43,819 nt of DNA from Streptomyces somaliensis DSM 40738 (GCA_012396115.1 JAAXOU010000009.1:1-43819); one strand, 5' to 3'; positions 8,441 to 16,790 are shown, counted from the stretch's first letter. The notes: generated from the letters alone by a model not told the origin. Translations and numbers: made by a program.

Positions 8441-8490
8441 CGGGAGGGGCTCCTCGTACGCCCCGTGGGACGTACGAGGAGCCCCTCCCG
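8441..8490. terminator. Long perfect hairpin between convergent bioY and second permease
   Basis: Perfect 20-bp arms at 8441-8460 and 8471-8490 with a 10-nt loop, between convergent genes and 16 bases beyond the permease stop at 8507. Probably a bidirectional terminator; no U-tract. Confidence 0.7.
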
Positions 8491-8506
8491 TACCGCCGCG
8501 TACTCC

Positions 8507-9940
8507 TCAGGAGCCCGCGGCCGTCCGGTGCCTGCGGTCCAGCACCAGCCCCACGGCCACCACGACCGCCGCCACCAGCACCGACAACAGGACGACCTGC
8601 CGGTTGGCCTCGTCGAACAGCATGTAGACGAGCACGAAGAGGATCATCGCGGCGGTCGCCCAGGTCAGGTAGGGGAACAGCCACATCCTCACCGTGACCC
8701 TCTCCGGGGCCTCCCGCATCAGGATGCCGCGCATCCGCAGCTGGGTGAGGCAGATCACCAGCCAGACGAAGAGCGCCACGGCACCCGAGGAGTTCAGCAG
8801 GAACATGAAGACGGTGTCCTTGAAGGCGTAGTTGAAGTACACCGCGGCGAAGCCGAAGGCCACCGACGCCCAGATCGCCGTGACCGGCACCCCCTTGGAG
8901 TTCACCCGCGCGAAGGACCTCGGCGCGTCACCCCGCTCGCCCAGCGAGAACGCCATCCGCGAGGCCGTGTACAGGCCGGAGTTCAGGCACGACAGCACGG
9001 CCGTCAGCACGATCACGTTCATGATCTGCCCGGCGTGCGGGATGCCGATGGAGTCGAGGGCGGCGACGTACGAGCCCTTCTCGACGATCGAGGGGTCGTT
9101 CCACGGCAGCAGCGTCAGCACCACGAGGATCGAGCCCAGGTAGAACACGGCGATGCGCCAGATGACGCTGTTGGTGGCCTTGGTGACCGCCCGGCGCGGG
9201 TCCTCCGACTCGCCGGCCGCGAGGGTGACGATCTCGCTGCCCATGAACGAGAAGACGACCATCAGCACACCGGTGAGCACCGCCCCGGCGCCCTTGGGGA
9301 AGAAGCCTCCCGCGTCCGTCAGGTGGGCCAGCCCGGTTCCCGGGTTGTCGGAACCGGGCAGCAGCCCGAAGGCCGCCAGCAGGCCGATGACCACGAACGC
9401 GCCGATCGCGACGACCTTGACCCCGGCGAACCAGAACTCGAACTCGCCGTAGGAGGAGACCGACGCGAGGTTCGTCGCGGTCAGCACCACCATGACGATC
9501 AGCGCCCAGGCCCACTGCGGCACGGCCGGGACCCAGCCCTCCAGGATCACCGCGCCCGCCGTCGCCTCGACGGCCAGGACGACGACCCAGAAGAACCAGT
9601 ACAGCCAGCCGATGGAGAAGCCCGCCCAGCGGCCGAGGGCCCGGTCCGCGTAGGCGGAGAAGGACCCGGAGTCCGGGCTGGCGGCGGCCATCTCGCCCAG
9701 CATCCGCATCACGAACACGACCATCACGCCCACCAGGGCGTACGACAGGAGGATGGAGGGCCCGGCGGCGGCGATGCCCCCGGAGGACCCGACGAAGAGG
9801 CCGGCGCCGATCACGCCGCCGATGGCGATCATGGAGAGGTGGCGGTTCTTGAGCCCCGCCTTGAGGCCGCCGGAGGGCTGCGGAGGGCCGGGTTCCCCGG
9901 CCCTTCCGCTCCGCTCCGCCGTGTTCTTCGGGGTGGTCAT
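8507..9940 (-). CDS. Amino acid permease, APC superfamily (AAT / GabP type), second copy
   Basis: A 477-aa membrane importer that is a paralogue of the permease at 5603-7135. It shares NRHLSMIAIGGVIGAGLFVG at TM1, RMLGEMAAASPDSGSFS and SYGEFEFWFAGVKVVAIG, with about 12 hydrophobic segments. GABA or another amino acid is a plausible substrate by family. The ATG at 9940 was chosen because GAGGAA lies about 7 bases upstream on the minus strand; a longer frame to 10102 overlaps the divergent rpiB promoter. It ends at the long hairpin shared with bioY. Confidence 0.88.
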   Translation of the reverse strand: MTTPKNTAERSGRAGEPGPPQPSGGLKAGLKNRHLSMIAIGGVIGAGLFVGSSGGIAAAGPSILLSYALVGVMVVFVMRMLGEMAAASPDSGSFSAYADRALGRWAGFSIGWLYWFFWVVVLAVEATAGAVILEGWVPAVPQWAWALIVMVVLTATNLASVSSYGEFEFWFAGVKVVAIGAFVVIGLLAAFGLLPGSDNPGTGLAHLTDAGGFFPKGAGAVLTGVLMVVFSFMGSEIVTLAAGESEDPRRAVTKATNSVIWRIAVFYLGSILVVLTLLPWNDPSIVEKGSYVAALDSIGIPHAGQIMNVIVLTAVLSCLNSGLYTASRMAFSLGERGDAPRSFARVNSKGVPVTAIWASVAFGFAAVYFNYAFKDTVFMFLLNSSGAVALFVWLVICLTQLRMRGILMREAPERVTVRMWLFPYLTWATAAMILFVLVYMLFDEANRQVVLLSVLVAAVVVAVGLVLDRRHRTAAGS

Positions 9941-10100
9941 GGGTGATTCCTCGGTTTCCTCGGCTGCTCCGGTCACGAGCCCGTGCATTGAACCCCGGGA
10001 ACGCCCGGCCCCGGAAGGCGGGGGGCCCGGATCGTTGCGCGCCCACCCCGGCCCACCCCGGCGGCCGTCCCCGGGCACCCTCCGTGCCACACTCGGAACC

Positions 10101-10589
10101 ATGCGCGTGTACCTCGGCTCGGACCATGCCGGCTACGAACTCAAGAACCACCTCGTCGAGTGGCTGAAGGCCCACGGCCACGAGCCCGTCGACTGCGGAC
10201 CCCACGTCTACGACGCCCAGGACGACTACCCCCCGTTCTGCCTCCGCGCCGCGGAGAGGACGGCCGCCGACCCCGACGCCCTCGGCGTCGTCATCGGCGG
10301 ATCCGGCAACGGCGAGCAGATCGCCGCGAACAAGGTGAAGGGCGTCCGGGCCGCCCTCGCCTGGAGCGAGCGGACCGCCGCCCTGGGCCGTGAGCACAAC
10401 GACGCCAACGTCGTCGCCGTCGGCGCCCGGATGCACTCGCTGGAGGACGCCACCCGGTTCGTCGAGGTCTTCCTCGCCACCCCGTACTCCGGCGACGAGC
10501 GCCACACGCGCCGCATCGAGATGCTCGCCGCGTACGAGACCACCGGCGAGCTCCCCCCGATCCCGGCCCACCACCCCCGGCAGGACTGA
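10101..10589 (+). CDS. rpiB: Ribose-5-phosphate isomerase B
   Basis: A 162-aa cytoplasmic isomerase interconverting ribose 5-phosphate and ribulose 5-phosphate in the pentose phosphate pathway. It has the LacA/RpiB fold with GSDHAG at residues 6-11 and VVIGGSGNGEQIAANKVKG. As in the mycobacterial enzyme, the catalytic Cys of E. coli RpiB is Ser and Glu72 is the expected base. The ATG at 10101 has no clear ribosome site; a weak CACACT -10 at 10087-10092 sits 8 bases upstream, so it may be leaderless. The downstream glycosylase gene begins 3 bases after the stop, forming an operon. Confidence 0.93.
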   Translation: MRVYLGSDHAGYELKNHLVEWLKAHGHEPVDCGPHVYDAQDDYPPFCLRAAERTAADPDALGVVIGGSGNGEQIAANKVKGVRAALAWSERTAALGREHNDANVVAVGARMHSLEDATRFVEVFLATPYSGDERHTRRIEMLAAYETTGELPPIPAHHPRQD

Positions 10590-10592
10590 CCC

Positions 10593-11402
10593 GTGCCCGA
10601 GGGGCACACGATCCACCGGCTGGCCGCCGACTACCGGGAGCGGTTCGGCGGCCGCGCCGTGGGGGTGACCAGCCCGCAGGGCAAGTTCTCCGACGCCGCC
10701 GCGCTCCTCGACGGCGCCGTGCTGGCGGCCGCCGAGGCGCACGGCAAGCACCTCTTCCTGGGCTTCGGCGCGGGGGAGTGGGTCCACGTCCACCTGGGCC
10801 TGTTCGGCAGGGTCGCCTTCGGCGGCGCCCCCGTGCCGCCGCCCGCCGACACGGTCCGGCTGCGGCTGGCCAGCGCCGAGGCCTACGCCGACCTGCGCGG
10901 TCCCGCCGTCTGCGAGCTGATCACCGAGCCCGAGAAGCGGGTGGTCCACGACCGGCTCGGCCCCGATCCGCTGCGAGAGGGCGACGACCCGGCCCGCGCC
11001 TGGCGCCGCGTCTCCCGTTCCCGCACGACGATCGCCGCGCTGCTCATGGACCAGAAGGTCATCGCCGGCGTCGGCAACGTCTACCGCTCCGAGGTCCTCT
11101 TCCGGCACGGAATCGACCCGTACCGGGCGGGAAAGGACATCACGGAGGCGGAGTGGGCGGCGATCTGGCATGATCTCGTCACGCTCATGCGCGAAGGTGT
11201 CCGCACCAACCGCATCGACACCGTGCGCCCCGAGCACACCCCCGAGGCGATGGGCCGCCCGCCGCGCGTCGACGACCACGGCGGAGAGGTGTACGTGTAC
11301 CGCAGGGCCCATCTACCCTGCCACATCTGTGGCGGCGAGATCCGCACCGCCGATCTCGCCGCCCGCAACCTCTTCTGGTGCCCCGGCTGCCAGCGCCGCT
11401 GA
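10593..11402 (+). CDS. Fpg/Nei family DNA glycosylase (endonuclease VIII-like)
   Basis: A 269-aa base-excision repair enzyme that removes oxidised bases and nicks abasic sites. The N-terminus after Met is Pro2-Glu3-Gly-His (catalytic proline and glutamate), followed by a conserved GKFSD lysine region, the helix-two-turn-helix (DQKVIAGVGNVYRSEVLF) and a C-terminal zinc finger C-x2-C (CHIC) plus C-x2-C (CPGC). MPEGHT and the overall length favour the Nei branch over Fpg/MutM. It starts with GTG 3 bases after rpiB and is surely co-transcribed. Confidence 0.9.
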   Translation: MPEGHTIHRLAADYRERFGGRAVGVTSPQGKFSDAAALLDGAVLAAAEAHGKHLFLGFGAGEWVHVHLGLFGRVAFGGAPVPPPADTVRLRLASAEAYADLRGPAVCELITEPEKRVVHDRLGPDPLREGDDPARAWRRVSRSRTTIAALLMDQKVIAGVGNVYRSEVLFRHGIDPYRAGKDITEAEWAAIWHDLVTLMREGVRTNRIDTVRPEHTPEAMGRPPRVDDHGGEVYVYRRAHLPCHICGGEIRTADLAARNLFWCPGCQRR

Positions 11403-11404
11403 CC

Positions 11405-11427
11405 TCCCGGCCGCGGACCGGCCGGGA
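11405..11427. terminator. Short hairpin between convergent glycosylase and Eis-like genes
   Basis: Arms TCCCGGCC (11405-11412) and GGCCGGGA (11420-11427) with a 7-nt loop in the 33-bp convergent gap. Confidence 0.5.
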
Positions 11428-11435
11428 CACCGGCC

Positions 11436-12665
11436 TCAGAAGCCGTGCGGCAGCCAGGGGGCGACCGCGGAGCCGAACGCGAGCGACGCCTCCGCCAGCG
11501 CCCCCTCCCGCAGCTCCCGCACCAGGCCCGCCCCCGCCAGCGACGCCAGGGAGAAGCCGCCCAGGTACGCCGCGCCCAACTCCCGCACGGACAGCGCGAG
11601 GTCGGCCGCCTCCTCCGTACGGGCGCACCGCGCGCCCGCCCGGTCCCCGGTCAGCCGCCAGCGGCCCGCGTTCCACGGGCAGAAGTCGTCCGCCACCTCC
11701 AGGACCACGTCCACCGGCGCCCGGTACGTCCGCGCCTCCAGCGCCGCGCCCACGTCCACCAGCCGCAGGAACATCCCGTCCCGCAGCATGATCCCGCACC
11801 GCCGGACATCCGACACGAGGTGCTGCCAGGGATCGTCAGCCGGTCGATTCCTGACGGAAACGGTCGACGTCAGGTCGATCTCGAACAGGTAGCGCCAGAT
11901 GGCGGCGTACGAGGCCGGGTCGAGCGCCCCCATGTGCTCCAGCACCACCGTGCCCTCGGCCCCCGCCGCGTTCCACTCGGGCCGCACCCGGTACAGCGCG
12001 TACCCCGCGACCCCGCCCTCCCGCTCCGCCAGCACGCACTGCAGCGCCGACGCGCCGCTCCGGTCCGACGGCGGGTCCAGCAGCGGAAGCCGCTCCCACC
12101 CCGGCCGCCGCTCCAGCATCCCCGGCCGCAACGGCACCGACCGCGCGTACACCGCCTCGCACGCCGCCGCCGCGTCCCCGGGCCGCGCCAGCCGCAACCG
12201 TACGCCGTCCGTCCCCTCCGGGACGGACAGCCGCACCCGGGCCGTGTCGATGTCGGCCCGCATCTGCCACGTCGCCAGACCGTAGCCGAACCGGCCGTAG
12301 ATGCCGGGCTCCGACGCCGTCAGCACCGCCAGCGGCTCGCCCCAGGAACGCACGTCGTCCAACTGCCGCCGCATCATCGAGGTGAGGACGCCCCGCCTGC
12401 GGTGGGTCGGCGCCACGCCCACCGCCGTCACCCCGGCCGCCGGCACCACCGCCCCGCCCGGCACCGACAGCCGGAACGAGAACGCCCCGGCCGTCCCCAC
12501 GCACGCCTCCCCGTCCCAGACGCCCAGCGAGCGCTCGTGCTCGGTCAGCGCCTCCCACAGGGCGCGCTCCTCCGGCACGTCGGACACGCCCCCGAACGCG
12601 CGCTCCAACTGCTGGTACCACACGTCCCATTCGGAGGGGGCGAGGATCCTCGGTTCAGTCGTCAT
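11436..12665 (-). CDS. GNAT N-acetyltransferase, Eis-like
   Basis: A 409-aa protein with the Eis architecture: an N-terminal GNAT domain with the acetyl-CoA loop region VGVAPTHRRRGVLTSMM, a second degenerate GNAT domain, and a C-terminal SCP2-like domain. The catalytic Tyr candidate is in RFGYGLA, and the protein ends in Phe, as Eis does, where the free C-terminal carboxylate takes part in catalysis. Mycobacterial Eis acetylates multiple amines on aminoglycosides; the natural substrate here is unknown. The ATG at 12665 was chosen because it begins the domain (MTTEPRIL); the frame upstream to 12791 overlaps the divergent phosphatase gene. Confidence 0.85.
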   Translation of the reverse strand: MTTEPRILAPSEWDVWYQQLERAFGGVSDVPEERALWEALTEHERSLGVWDGEACVGTAGAFSFRLSVPGGAVVPAAGVTAVGVAPTHRRRGVLTSMMRRQLDDVRSWGEPLAVLTASEPGIYGRFGYGLATWQMRADIDTARVRLSVPEGTDGVRLRLARPGDAAAACEAVYARSVPLRPGMLERRPGWERLPLLDPPSDRSGASALQCVLAEREGGVAGYALYRVRPEWNAAGAEGTVVLEHMGALDPASYAAIWRYLFEIDLTSTVSVRNRPADDPWQHLVSDVRRCGIMLRDGMFLRLVDVGAALEARTYRAPVDVVLEVADDFCPWNAGRWRLTGDRAGARCARTEEAADLALSVRELGAAYLGGFSLASLAGAGLVRELREGALAEASLAFGSAVAPWLPHGF

Positions 12666-12758
12666 GCGCCATCCGTACCAACCCGTCCCGACACGGGGCG
12701 ACCCAATTTCGAACACAATGTCACGGGGGTCCCCCTGCGCGCCGCCCGTCCGGATGGA

Positions 12759-12764
12759 TAGGGT
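12759..12764 (+). promoter_or_regulatory. -10 element TAGGGT of the SpoIIE-type phosphatase (leaderless start)
   Basis: TAGGGT ends 8 bases before the ATG at 12773, so transcription should begin at or next to the start codon; no purine-rich ribosome site is present. Confidence 0.5.
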
Positions 12765-12772
12765 CCAGGCCA

Positions 12773-13921
12773 ATGGCCCGCAGCACACCACGAACGGACA
12801 CGTACGCGGCCCGGTACCGCAAGGCGGTTCGCCGGGCCCGCGTCACGCTGCGCAAGTCCGCCGTCGACTACTTCCGCGGCGACGGCTCCGACCGGGTCGC
12901 CCTGGCGGGGCTCTTTCTCACCATCCCGGCGATCATGCTCGCGACGATCGCCACCCCGGTGTGGTGCGCCCCCGAAGCCCTGGTCCTGCCGATCGTCGCC
13001 GGCGGGCTGCTGCTGCGCCCCGCGAGCCTGCTCGGCCTGTACGCCGCCTCCGCCGCCGCGCTGATCGTCGAGTCCGCCGTCCTCGGCCCGTACACCGAGG
13101 GCGCCGCCCGGGTCACCCCCGGCACCATTCTGGTCGTCGCCGCGTGCGGCCTGTTCGGGCTGCTCATCGCCCAGTTCCGGGCCCGTGTCGGCGTGCCCTG
13201 GCGACGCGGCGGCACCATGCTGTTCGACCTGCGCGAACGCATCCGCGCCCAGAGCGCCCTGCCCCCGCTGCCCAGGGGCTGGCACCGCGAGATGGCGCTG
13301 CGCCCGGCCGGCGGCCAGTCCTTCTCCGGGGACTTCGTCGTCGCCGCCCGCACCAACGGCGGCCGCACCCTCGAAGCCGTCCTCACCGACGTGTCCGGCA
13401 AGGGCATGGACGCCGGCTCCCGCGCCCTGCTGCTGTCCGGCGCCTTCGGCGGGCTGCTCGGCTCCCTCCCGCCGCACGGCTTCCTCCCCGCCGCCAACGC
13501 CTACCTCCTCCGGCAGAACTGGGACGAGGGCTTCGCCACCTCCGTCCACCTCGTCCTCGACCTGGAGTCCGGCGACTACGAACTGCTGTCCGCCGGCCAC
13601 CTGCCGGCCCTCCAACTCCACGCCGGCAGCGGCCGCTGGGAGGAGAAGGCCGCCGACGGACCGCTGCTCGGCGTCTACGACGGGGCCGAGTTCCACCCGG
13701 TCAAGGGCACCCTGCACCGCGGCGACGTGCTGATGCTCTTCACCGACGGCCTCGTCGAGGCCGCCGACCGCGACATCGCCGAGGGCATCGACCGGCTCAC
13801 CGGCGAGGCCGACCGCTACGTCACCACGGGCTTCCACGGTGCGGCCTGGCACCTCATCGAGGCGTGTGCCAGGGACGTCAACGACGACCGCGCGCTGCTC
13901 CTGATCTCCCGCGACACCTGA
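12773..13921 (+). CDS. Membrane-anchored PP2C/SpoIIE-type serine/threonine phosphatase
   Basis: A 382-aa protein. A basic N-terminus is followed by about four hydrophobic segments (roughly residues 41-134), then a cytoplasmic SpoIIE/RsbU-type PPM phosphatase domain (about 165-380). Metal-binding aspartates are visible in SGDF (Asp187), TDVSGKGMDA (Asp206), FTDGLVEA and NDDRALLLI. Streptomyces has many such phosphatases that act on anti-anti-sigma factors, and this one lacks a GAF or PAS sensor, so sensing may be by the membrane part. It is divergent from the Eis-like gene and probably translated from a leaderless mRNA. Confidence 0.9.
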   Translation: MARSTPRTDTYAARYRKAVRRARVTLRKSAVDYFRGDGSDRVALAGLFLTIPAIMLATIATPVWCAPEALVLPIVAGGLLLRPASLLGLYAASAAALIVESAVLGPYTEGAARVTPGTILVVAACGLFGLLIAQFRARVGVPWRRGGTMLFDLRERIRAQSALPPLPRGWHREMALRPAGGQSFSGDFVVAARTNGGRTLEAVLTDVSGKGMDAGSRALLLSGAFGGLLGSLPPHGFLPAANAYLLRQNWDEGFATSVHLVLDLESGDYELLSAGHLPALQLHAGSGRWEEKAADGPLLGVYDGAEFHPVKGTLHRGDVLMLFTDGLVEAADRDIAEGIDRLTGEADRYVTTGFHGAAWHLIEACARDVNDDRALLLISRDT

Positions 13922-13930
13922 GCCGGCACG

Positions 13931-13936
13931 TACAGT
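13931..13936 (+). promoter_or_regulatory. -10 element TACAGT of the HD-domain gene (leaderless start)
   Basis: TACAGT ends 6 bases before the GTG at 13943; no ribosome site precedes the GTG. The element lies in the short gap after the phosphatase gene, so the HD gene may have its own promoter. Confidence 0.5.
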
Positions 13937-13942
13937 CGTCCC

Positions 13943-14392
13943 GTGCCGCACCTCTCCCCGCAACAGGTCGAAACGATCGCCCTCCGCGCCCACGCCGGGC
14001 GGACGGACAAGGCGGGACGCCCCTACGCCGAGCACCTCCGGGCCGTCGCCGAGGGGGTGCGGGCGCGGGGCGGCAGCGAGGAGCAGATCGCCGCCGCGTG
14101 GCTGCACGACGCGGTCGAGGACGGCGTCCTGTCACCGCGGTGGCTCGCCGACGCCGCCCTGCCGCAGGAGGCCAAGGACATCGTCTCGGCGCTCACCAGG
14201 CACCCCGGCGAGGACCTCGCCGACTACGCCGCCCGCGTCCTCGCGGTGCCCGGCGCCCTCCTCGTCAAGGAGGCCGACCTGGCGCACAACACCGACCCGG
14301 ACCGGCTCGCCGCCCTCGACGAGCCGGTCCGGTCCCGGCTGACCGCCAAGTACGCGCACGTGCGGCGGCTGCTCGGCCTCACACCCGGCTGA
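13943..14392 (+). CDS. Small HD-domain protein, stand-alone Rel/SpoT-hydrolase-like (Mesh1-like)
   Basis: A 149-aa protein that is essentially one HD domain. Compared with the Rel/SpoT (p)ppGpp hydrolase site (RelSeq His53, His77-Asp78, Glu81-Asp82, Asp144, Asn148 as recalled), it has His31 (GRPYAEHL), His55-Asp56 and Glu59-Asp60 (WLHDAVED), and Asp112/Asn116 (VKEADLAHN). The spacings match except for a shorter loop before Asp112. The position of the base-stacking Arg44 appears to be Asp22, so substrate choice may differ. It could hydrolyse (p)ppGpp or another nucleotide 3'-pyrophosphate. It lies 21 bases after the phosphatase gene. Confidence 0.75.
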   Translation: MPHLSPQQVETIALRAHAGRTDKAGRPYAEHLRAVAEGVRARGGSEEQIAAAWLHDAVEDGVLSPRWLADAALPQEAKDIVSALTRHPGEDLADYAARVLAVPGALLVKEADLAHNTDPDRLAALDEPVRSRLTAKYAHVRRLLGLTPG

Positions 14393-14589
14393 CCGCCCCG
14401 CACCCCCGTGGGGGATCCGGCGGAACCCCCACCGGCCGGGTCCGCCCGCCCCTTCCGGAACCGTGTGAGCTAACAGGTCGTCACCGAGCGGCATGAAGGG
14501 AGCCGTTGGTGGCACGATGGAGGTGTTCGGGGGTGTGCCGGGCCGGGTGCCCCCCGGCCGTCCTGATGGGCCGACCGAGGGGATCAATC

Positions 14590-14784
14590 GTGGCCATTTC
14601 GCTGTCCGTGGTGCTGTTGCTGGCGATCGTCCTGGTGGTGATGACCCGCAGCGGATCGATCAAGGCGGGACCCGCCATCGTCGCCGCGCTGTTCGGCTTC
14701 TTCCTCGCGTCCTCCGGACTCGGGCCGACCATCAACAGGGTCCTCAACGAGATAGCCGCGTCCATCAGCAAGATCAGTTTCTAG
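14590..14784 (+). CDS. Small two-helix membrane protein of unknown function
   Basis: A 64-residue protein with two hydrophobic segments (about residues 3-17 and 25-44) separated by the basic turn MTRSGSIKAG, ending in a short amphipathic tail (INRVLNEIAASISKISF). The GTG at 14590 was chosen because GAGGGG lies at 14578-14583; longer in-frame starts would add a Cys/Arg-rich stretch unlike a real N-terminus. It occurs, from memory, as a conserved small protein in Streptomyces; no function is known to me. It ends just before a strong 21-bp hairpin. Confidence 0.7.
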   Translation: MAISLSVVLLLAIVLVVMTRSGSIKAGPAIVAALFGFFLASSGLGPTINRVLNEIAASISKISF

Positions 14785-14835
14785 CCGCGGGGCCGTCCGC
14801 GGAGGACCCGGACGCCCCGCGTACGTCCCGCGGAC

Positions 14836-14881
14836 GACTCCGGCCCGGCCGGGTGAGTGATCACCCGGCCGGGCCGGAGTC
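14836..14881. terminator. 21-bp perfect hairpin between small membrane protein and tRNA-Gly
   Basis: Perfect arms at 14836-14856 and 14861-14881 with a GTGA loop. It is 51 bases past the small-protein stop and, on the minus strand, 8 bases past the tRNA-Gly 3' end, so it can end both transcripts. Confidence 0.75.
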
Positions 14882-14889
14882 TCGTACGG

Positions 14890-14960
14890 AGCGGGCGACG
14901 GGAATCGAACCCGCGTAGCTAGTTTGGAAGACTAGGGCTCTACCATTGAGCTACGCCCGC
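14890..14960 (-). tRNA. tRNA-Gly (anticodon TCC)
   Basis: A 71-nt cloverleaf on the minus strand: acceptor GCGGGCG/CGCCCGC, D-arm GCTC..GAGC, anticodon stem CTAGT/ACTAG with loop CTTCCAA (anticodon TCC, reads GGA), T-arm CGGG-TTCGATT-CCCG, and discriminator T. CCA is not encoded (CCG follows). Confidence 0.95.
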
Positions 14961-15097
14961 GAGCGGTACGCCGCGCGTCGCCGGGGAGCGACGGCCGCGC
15001 CACGTGGAGCATCCTAGCGGGTCCCCGCACCGGGCCGCACACTCCTTCAACGTGCCGACGCGGCGCCCGCGGCCATGTACCCTACGTGTCGCACCGA

Positions 15098-15174
15098 CGG
15101 GGTGTGGCGCAGCTTGGTAGCGCGTCCGCTTTGGGAGCGGAAGGCCGTGGGTTCAAATCCCGCCACCCCGACCA
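15098..15174 (+). tRNA. tRNA-Pro (anticodon TGG)
   Basis: Cloverleaf with acceptor CGGGGTG/CACCCCG, D-arm GCGC..GCGC, anticodon stem TCCGC/GCGGA with loop TTTGGGA (anticodon TGG), T-arm GTGGG-TTCAAAT-CCCGC, discriminator A, and CCA present in the DNA at 15172-15174 counted from the acceptor end. Confidence 0.95.
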
Positions 15175-15221
15175 CGACAGGACCGCCACGCGCACGCCGG
15201 ACGCGGCAAGATCACGTTGTG

Positions 15222-15262
15222 GGGCCCGTACTCCTTGCGGTTACTATGCAAGCTACGGGCCC
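15222..15262 (+). promoter_or_regulatory. Two-tier hairpin between tRNA-Pro and tig
   Basis: Outer arms GGGCCCGTA (15222-15230) and TACGGGCCC (15254-15262), inner arms CTTGC (15234-15238) and GCAAG (15248-15252). It could end the tRNA-Pro transcript. A TACTAT -10-like hexamer (15242-15247) sits in the loop, with TTGTGG (15217-15222) as a poor -35, so the tig promoter may overlap the hairpin. Neither reading is proven. Confidence 0.45.
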
Positions 15263-15351
15263 GTGTGTCTCTCTGACCGGGCCGATCCGCTGGGCCACCG
15301 CGGTCAGCGCCCCAGCTGAAACCCAGAATCAGCCACCAAGGAGACCGAACC

Positions 15352-16770
15352 GTGAAGAGCGCCGTGGAGACCCTGAACCCGACCCGGGTTCGGCTCACTG
15401 TCGAGGTGCCCTTCGAGGAGCTCAAGGCCAGCCTCGACGCGGCGTACAAGAAGATCAACCAGCAGGTCACGGTCAAGGGCTTCCGCAAGGGCAAGATCCC
15501 GGCCCGGGTCATCGACCAGCGGTTCGGCCGTGGTGCGGTGCTGGAGGAGGCCGTCAACGACGCCCTCCCCAAGCTCTACACCGAGGCGGTCAACGAGGCC
15601 GAGGTCAACCCCCTCGGCCAGCCGGAGGTCGACATCACCGAGCTGAAGGACGGCGAGCTGCTGGCCTTCACCGCCGAGGTCGACATCCGCCCGGCGATCG
15701 AGATCCCGGACTTCTCCGGCATCGAGGTCACCGTCGACGCCGTCGAGGTCACCGACGAGGACGTCGAGAAGGCCGTGGAGCAGCTGCGCGAGCGCTTCGC
15801 CTCCACCTCCCCGGTCGAGCGCGCCGCCGCCGAGGGCGACGTCGTGACGATCGACCTCGAGGCCAAGGTCGACGGCGAGGTCCTCCCGGACGGCGTCGCC
15901 GGCGGCGTGCAGTACACGATCGGCTCCGGCGAGCTCCTCGAAGGCATCGACGAGGCCGTGACCGGCCTGGAGGCCGGCGGCGAGGCCACCTTCACCTCCA
16001 CGCTGAAGGGCGGCTCCGCCGAGGGCAAGGAGGCCGAGGTCACCGTCAAGGTCACCCAGGTCGCCGCCCGCGAGCTCCCCGAGCTGGACGACGAGTTCGC
16101 CCAGATGGCGAGCGAGTTCGACACGCTCGACGAGCTGAGGGCCGACAGCCGCAAGCGCCTGGAGAACATGAAGCAGTACGACCAGGCCACCCAGGCCCAG
16201 GAGCGCGTCCTGGACGAGCTGCTGAAGCTGGCCGAGGTCCCGATCCCCGAGAAGCTCCTCGAGGACGAGGTCAGCACCCGCAAGCACAACCTGGAGCACC
16301 ACCAGCTCGGCCAGATGGGCCTCACGCTGGAGAAGTACCTGGAGCTCCAGGGCAAGACGGCCGAGGAGTTCGAGGCCGAGACCCGGGAGCAGGCGGTCAA
16401 GGGCATCAAGACCCAGTTCGTCCTGGACGAGCTCGTCTCCAAGGAGAAGCTCAACGTCAACCAGGACGAGCTCACCGAGCACCTGATGCGCCGCGCCGCG
16501 TCCTCCGGCATGAGCCCGGACCAGTTCGCGCAGGCCGTCGTCGAGGGCAACCAGGTCCCGATGCTGGTCGGCGAGGTCGCCCGCGGCAAGGCCCTGGCGC
16601 TCGTCGTCGAGTCCGTCAAGGTCGTCGACACGAACGGCGAGCCGGTCGTCATGGAGGACGACGACGAGGACGAGACGGCGGAGTCCACCGAGACGGCCGA
16701 GGGCGCCGAGGCGGCCGACACCGCCGACGCCTCCGCCGGGGACGCCTCCGAGGAGCGGGCCGGCGCCTGA
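15352..16770 (+). CDS. tig: Trigger factor (ribosome-associated chaperone, peptidyl-prolyl isomerase)
   Basis: A 472-aa chaperone that binds near the ribosome exit tunnel. The N-terminal ribosome-binding signature GFRKGKIP is at residues 43-50, the FKBP-like PPIase domain spans about 150-240, and the helical arms and C-terminal domain follow. The last 35 residues are very acidic ([11 protein letters not shown] and on), as often seen in actinobacterial Tig. The GTG start at 15352 follows AAGGAG at 15339-15344. It precedes clpP1P2 and clpX in the classic tig-clp order and is separated from clpP1 by a terminator and a ClgR-like site. Confidence 0.97.
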   Translation: MKSAVETLNPTRVRLTVEVPFEELKASLDAAYKKINQQVTVKGFRKGKIPARVIDQRFGRGAVLEEAVNDALPKLYTEAVNEAEVNPLGQPEVDITELKDGELLAFTAEVDIRPAIEIPDFSGIEVTVDAVEVTDEDVEKAVEQLRERFASTSPVERAAAEGDVVTIDLEAKVDGEVLPDGVAGGVQYTIGSGELLEGIDEAVTGLEAGGEATFTSTLKGGSAEGKEAEVTVKVTQVAARELPELDDEFAQMASEFDTLDELRADSRKRLENMKQYDQATQAQERVLDELLKLAEVPIPEKLLEDEVSTRKHNLEHHQLGQMGLTLEKYLELQGKTAEEFEAETREQAVKGIKTQFVLDELVSKEKLNVNQDELTEHLMRRAASSGMSPDQFAQAVVEGNQVPMLVGEVARGKALALVVESVKVVDTNGEPVVMEDDDEDETAESTETAEGAEAADTADASAGDASEERAGA

Positions 16771-16790
16771 CCGCCTCGCCCCGAGCTCCG

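Noticed and set aside
7240..12721. ACACAATGT occurs near 7240 and near 12712, upstream of two minus-strand genes
   Set aside because: Nine bases without a shared dyad: the second copy is not palindromic. Treated as chance.
14880..15180. tRNA pair considered as an integration (att) site
   Set aside because: No duplicated tRNA 3' end, integrase or mobile gene is present nearby.
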